Source: SIAJ01 sp036266155 (GTDB lineage Bacteria; Planctomycetota; Planctomycetia; Gemmatales; Gemmataceae). From it: DNA of 10,554 nucleotides. Positions 7,901 through 10,554 of this stretch are shown in pieces. The stretch spans positions 1-10,554 of the forward strand of contig DATANR010000464.1 in the NCBI GenBank assembly GCA_036266155.1. Reading direction: 5' to 3'. A program made the position numbers and the translations under genes. Position 1 is the stretch's first letter. Every line of letters starts with the position of its first letter. Under the pieces are notes generated by a model. That model was not told where the DNA came from, did not search any database, and worked only from the letters and a program-made list of their open reading frames with translations.

Positions 7901-8517
7901 AGCCGTACGCGCCGCAGGCGGGCTTCGACTTCACCGTGAATATCGCGGAGGCGATTCAGATTCTCCGCAGTGTGTTCGAGCTTCCGAAGTGCTTCCTGCT
8001 TCTTCGCCTTGAATCGGCTGATGCCGGCGGCTTCCTCGAAGATCGCGCGACGGTTGTGTGGACTCGCTTGCAATAGCGCGTCAACGCGGCCCTGCTCGAT
8101 GATGCAATACGCGGTCGACCCCGCGCCGCTGCCGAGGAACAGTTCGCGCACGTCTTTCAAACGCGATTGCTGGCCGTTGATCAAATACTCGCCGGTTCCG
8201 TCGCGGTGGACGCGACGCGTGACGGCGATCTCCGCGGCCTCGGTGTTGAGTTGTTTGTTGGAATTGTCGAGCGTCAGCGTCACCTCGGCGAGACCGAGCG
8301 CTCGCCGGGATGACGATCCATTGAAGATGACGTCGGCCATCTCCCCGCCGCGCAGGCTCTTGGCGCTCTGCTCGCCGAGGATCCACTTGACCGCGTCGAC
8401 GACATTACTCTTACCGGACCCGTTCGGGCCGACGATGGCCGTCAGCCCGGCCGGGAACGAAAACCACGTGCGGTCGGCGAAACTCTTGAACCCGACCAGC
8501 TCGAGCCGCTTGAGCAT
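4924..8517 (-). CDS. smc: Chromosome partition/condensation protein Smc
   Basis: Smc dimers act with ScpA and ScpB as an ATP-driven DNA loop extruder that compacts and separates chromosomes. The 1197-residue product has the normal length and order of parts. The N-terminal head has Walker A GPNGSGKSN (30-38), the arginine-finger loop SLRGGEM (54-60) and the Q-loop IIEQG (139-143). Coiled-coil arms run from about 165 to 500 and 680 to 1010, rich in E, R, L and A heptads. The hinge lies between them (about 515-675) and ends in a DGTLTVGP stretch. The C-terminal head has the signature MSGGEKT (1094-1100), Walker B LLDEVDAALD (1120-1129, D1122 and E1123) and the H-loop VITHKKRTM. The ATG at 8517 follows a GGAAAGG site by 6 bases. 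The gene starts 33 bases after the FlgI-like lipoprotein gene and is probably cotranscribed with it. scpA and scpB are not in the window. The motifs and size mark it as the housekeeping Smc, not an MksB or Wadjet JetC type. Confidence 0.97.
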   Translation of the reverse strand: MLKRLELVGFKSFADRTWFSFPAGLTAIVGPNGSGKSNVVDAVKWILGEQSAKSLRGGEMADVIFNGSSSRRALGLAEVTLTLDNSNKQLNTEAAEIAVTRRVHRDGTGEYLINGQQSRLKDVRELFLGSGAGSTAYCIIEQGRVDALLQASPHNRRAIFEEAAGISRFKAKKQEALRKLEHTAENLNRLRDIHGEVEARLRRVRLDAEKARKFQEHSSRLRDLRLGIGLREYHSLTEQLNTETDRLNALRGEMSASTMQLAVWDAESRQIDESSRIAEGEIARWNDELSELRQSIVTFQERSLHELAKSEDIQNELSSAQTRSVELARLVRELTESTENGRSDVAAAEGEAEVRRERAELIDAASEENEKQIAALRKRVQDGRDRQFHLVGRAAALNSEAASAQTHLEKAQRERDRKRRQSEGKAAELGSVDRVLNTLGHKGSALKKRITLARQALTDRCQERDGFRTQVDRLVEALESLRVRRSGLNGRIDVLENLERTQEGLGTGVREVLADLATGHSPLAGIVVGLVADSLRVPRELAPLIDITLGDVASYFVVRSSANLEAALASREAPFTGRVGFMPLAETVPLAHGADTATADRWVTSDNPELVGLPAQLLGRTLVVDDLATARRLVTDPDLAGFRFVTRAGDLLTADGTLTVGPVRAEAGIVSRKSELRELRVQAKQLDDEIADSERRLADLRDQIDGLAGPIHGLEEEIRALTSNAADVQTEVLKHSQQRERLNDEISLIRQEWELLEDDLQRTEAFWGETRGKAEEAEHQAEELRVQVETADHAIHAYEQERAGRQQEQMAAHVALAETVQRLNSLREAHQKCEADLNRGLAEADRLARHEATLLGRLADCELGSLRASAALAESFLAKEAVEQRIIDGMSRREADRARQAQLIENLNSARSESQQIVEQVHARELTVRDLESGRERVTDRLREDYQIELAAEYAACPLARGESLPGTWDSTAAAKEVDDLRKKIRHLGNVSLEALAELTEIETRANDLQSQITDLVEAEQSLRAVIGKINEDSKKLFADTYDAVRAHFQELFRKLFGGGMADIVLDTPEDVLESGVDIVARPPGKELRSISLMSGGEKTLTAVALLLAIFRSKPSPFCLLDEVDAALDEANTERLAKTIRDFTSQSQFIVITHKKRTMSYADVLYGVTMQESGISKQIAVRFDDWPEDEIPEARAA

Positions 8518-8550
8518 CCGACGACCTTTCCGCTGTGCATGGAGCCCGGC

Positions 8551-10338
8551 TCAGTTACGCTTACCGGCATCCGCCGACGGCGCGAACAAGTTGGGCGTCT
8601 CGGCCGCGTTTATCTCGGCCAGCAAGTCGTACTCCAACTCCATCTTCGGATCGGTCCGAGCATTCGTGGCCAACTTCTTGATCGGCACTGCCTGCGGCAG
8701 CGCGTCGAAGGCCAGCTTGCAGGTCAGGGATTTGCGATCGCTGGCCTTTTGCAACATGTCGGCCGTGTCCGGATAGGTGCCGCCCACCTCGGCCAGCGTT
8801 CGCAGGATGTCTGCCACATTGAGCGAGCACTGCACGTGTGTCGGCTCGCCGCCCGACTTCGGTGAGAACCGCGAAACTGTCGCGACTTTATCACCCGCCC
8901 GCGCAGTCACTGTGATGTTCGGGCCGGCCGTGAGCGAGAACGGAGCCACCAGCTTCGGACTTTCGCCGAACAGCACGACCTCCGCTCGGCCTTCCGTCAT
9001 CAGATGAATGAGCGACGGACTCGACGGAGCAACTTCATGTACGAGGAACGCGCGCTTGGCCCACACGCCGCGAACGGCATCGTTGGATGGGTCGCCTTCA
9101 CGCAATGCCCGGAATGCCCCGTAACGAAGTTCTGATTCCTTCGCCGCGAGCAATTCTTCCAGCTTCGACACGCCGAGCGCGTCGTCCAGCGACGCGAGCG
9201 CTGTGAGGGCATACGCCTGCAACGACGGATGCTCGACCGCGGCACGGGCCAGCGTCTCGGCCGCAGCCGTGTTGCCCAGGTAAGCGAGCGCTTCGGCCGC
9301 CGCGAAGCGGACGAGCGGATAATCGCTGGTTAAGGCGTTCTTCAACACCGGCACTCCTGGAGCGCCAAGCGCTTCCAGCTTGATCGCCGCCGCGAGCGCA
9401 GTCTCCGGCTTCAGGAGCTTGTCTTCGAGTTCACGCACGTAGCGCGTCACGTCCGCAGGCGGATTGAGCGGAACCGCTCGCACGACGCGCATGTAATGCG
9501 GGCGATTCAAGCGGTAACGCGGCGGAACCGCAACCGCTACCTGGTCCTTGTGGCGGGCCGCGGCGACCTTGGTTCCTGCCGATTCGCCGGCATGGAATGT
9601 CTCGTTGAGTCGGACCGCAACCTGCTCGGCGACGCGATAGCGCTGCTCTTCCGACTTCAGAATCAGGTACATCGGCCGGCCGTCGAGCAGCTTGCCGCCC
9701 TTCCAAACGAACGCCTTCTTGAGCGGCTCATCCGAGGCCGCCGACTCGTCACCCCTGCCATTCAGCGCCGCCTGGATTGGGCCCTTGGCAACGACCACGT
9801 CGTGGCCGCGCAAGAGTTTGTTCCCCTCACTCGTGACGTTGTAACCACTTTCCTTCAGGTTATCCCGGACTTCGCTCTGGCTGGCGAACGAACACAATGG
9901 TGTCGGCAACAACACGCCGCCGCGCAGGCTCTTGACCTTGCTGCCTTCCGGGAGGGTGATCACGACGTCGATCAGTTCGTCGCGGCGCACGCCGGGCCGC
10001 ACGATGCCGGTGACAATGACAACCGCGTTATCGGGATTGTCGAGCACAGCCGCCGGGTCTTCGTGCTTGGCCCGCTTTAGGCGTTCGAAGACCACCGTAC
10101 GGGCGTCACCCGGAGGCGTCGAACCGCCATTGCCATCCAGGCCGGTAACGATGCCGGCGCCACTGACCATCATCTCGATGGCGTTGTCCCACTCGGGCGC
10201 CACGTCGCCGATCGTCTGCACGAAGTTCTTGTCCGGCGCCGCTTCTTCGATCTGCGGTCGCGCGACCGTGCCAAAATCCTTGAAGAAGCATCCCGTGATC
10301 AGGAATGGGATGACGGCAAGCAGGTAACGGCGCTTCAT
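8551..10338 (-). CDS. FlgI-like lipoprotein with HEAT-type repeats
   Basis: The 595-residue product opens with a lipoprotein signal: KRR, a hydrophobic stretch and the lipobox LITGC (13-17), which predicts lipid attachment at C17. Residues about 56-185 resemble the flagellar P-ring protein FlgI: the SGAGIVTGLDGNG segment (59-71), VIVTGIVRPG and a DVVITL strand (108-129), and KSLRGGVLLPTPL (136-148). Residues about 310-415 are Ala/Leu-rich helical pairs of the HEAT type (for example LVRFAAAEALAYLG, 342-355). The last 180 residues are unassigned. True FlgI is about 350 residues, carries a plain signal peptide and has no HEAT repeats, so a role as a flagellar P-ring is doubtful; an envelope ring or scaffold is equally possible. 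The longer frame from 10407 would hide the signal peptide, so ATG at 10338 is chosen; a weak GGGGGAAG lies just upstream. It is the first gene after the promoter at 10435-10463 and lies 33 bases ahead of smc. Confidence 0.85.
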   Translation of the reverse strand: MKRRYLLAVIPFLITGCFFKDFGTVARPQIEEAAPDKNFVQTIGDVAPEWDNAIEMMVSGAGIVTGLDGNGGSTPPGDARTVVFERLKRAKHEDPAAVLDNPDNAVVIVTGIVRPGVRRDELIDVVITLPEGSKVKSLRGGVLLPTPLCSFASQSEVRDNLKESGYNVTSEGNKLLRGHDVVVAKGPIQAALNGRGDESAASDEPLKKAFVWKGGKLLDGRPMYLILKSEEQRYRVAEQVAVRLNETFHAGESAGTKVAAARHKDQVAVAVPPRYRLNRPHYMRVVRAVPLNPPADVTRYVRELEDKLLKPETALAAAIKLEALGAPGVPVLKNALTSDYPLVRFAAAEALAYLGNTAAAETLARAAVEHPSLQAYALTALASLDDALGVSKLEELLAAKESELRYGAFRALREGDPSNDAVRGVWAKRAFLVHEVAPSSPSLIHLMTEGRAEVVLFGESPKLVAPFSLTAGPNITVTARAGDKVATVSRFSPKSGGEPTHVQCSLNVADILRTLAEVGGTYPDTADMLQKASDRKSLTCKLAFDALPQAVPIKKLATNARTDPKMELEYDLLAEINAAETPNLFAPSADAGKRN

Positions 10339-10434
10339 CGAACTTCCCCCGGATGCGCGCCCCGTGCTCGCCAACCTTCCCCCGAAGGCCGACGCGGCGA
10401 CGCGCAATCTCCGACGCCAATGTCAAGCGGCGGG

Positions 10435-10463
10435 ACCATAGGGCGATCATGAGGATGTGTCAA
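10435..10463 (-). promoter_or_regulatory. Sigma-70-type promoter for the FlgI-like gene and smc
   Basis: On the minus strand a perfect -35 box TTGACA (10463-10458) is followed after exactly 17 bases by TATGGT (10440-10435), which matches four of six -10 consensus positions. Transcription would start near 10428, leaving a leader of about 90 bases before the ATG at 10338. It is the best promoter match in the window. Confidence 0.65.
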
Positions 10464-10524
10464 TCCGGAAAGTGACGACAATTGGCGGCACTTTTGAATG
10501 CGTTGCAACCGGGTGGGACTCGAT

Positions 10525-10554
10525 ACGTTCACACCCCCCCACCCCCCTGAACGT
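10525..10554. repeat. Short inverted repeat around C/G runs at the window edge
   Basis: Perfect 7-bp arms, ACGTTCA at 10525-10531 and TGAACGT at 10548-10554, flank a loop that holds runs of seven C and six C. It lies upstream of the promoter at 10435-10463. The right arm ends with the window, so the full length of the element cannot be seen. It might be an operator, the terminator of an upstream gene or another dispersed repeat. Confidence 0.45.

Noticed and set aside
3806..8517. Wadjet/MksBEF-type defence operon (SMC plus small partners)
   Set aside because: The SMC has the length and motifs of housekeeping Smc, a 374-base gap separates it from the next gene, and no KITE-type or topoisomerase-primase-like JetD gene is present.
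10339..10407. N-terminal extension of the FlgI-like protein by 23 residues
   Set aside because: It places Arg/Gly/Ser-rich sequence before an evident lipoprotein signal peptide; the start at 10338 gives a normal signal with a lipobox.

Overview
The window is GC-rich chromosomal DNA (roughly 60% by eye) from what looks like a member of the Planctomycetota, possibly a Pirellula-like lineage. This rests on a FlgI-like lipoprotein carrying HEAT repeats, the flavour of the Smc and FolC proteins, and several long inverted repeats between genes. No rRNA or other marker fixes the taxon. All five supported genes lie on the minus strand, so transcription runs from the right end to the left. I saw no tRNA, rRNA, CRISPR array, transposase or phage gene.

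Right part (10554 to 4924): a good sigma-70-type promoter (10435-10463) precedes a lipoprotein with an N-terminal FlgI (flagellar P-ring)-like domain and central HEAT-type repeats. Thirty-three bases after it starts smc, a full-length chromosome condensation ATPase with every head motif and a hinge. The two are probably one transcript, ending at a hairpin near 4845-4891.

Middle (4923 to 3806): an intergenic stretch of about 370 bases leads to a 247-residue protein of unknown function. It begins with TTG behind a near-perfect Shine-Dalgarno sequence. It looks like two winged-helix domains joined by a helical segment and a linker.

Left part (3805 to 1): a 730-residue P-loop ATPase with an unusually long insert between Walker A and Walker B and an unassigned C-terminal domain, then folC (folylpolyglutamate/dihydrofolate synthase). 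These two genes are bounded by three different long inverted repeats (1-91, 1441-1509, 3739-3804). One of these encodes the last nine residues of FolC, and another ends one base short of the stop codon of the 247-residue protein.

Working together: FlgI-like lipoprotein plus smc is one probable unit, and the 247-residue protein plus ATPase is another. The second pair is the least explained part of the window. It is a DNA-binding-type partner with a large AAA/Orc-like ATPase, just downstream of smc. A role in DNA handling or defence is possible but not shown by the sequence. folC is a housekeeping gene with no visible functional link to its neighbours.
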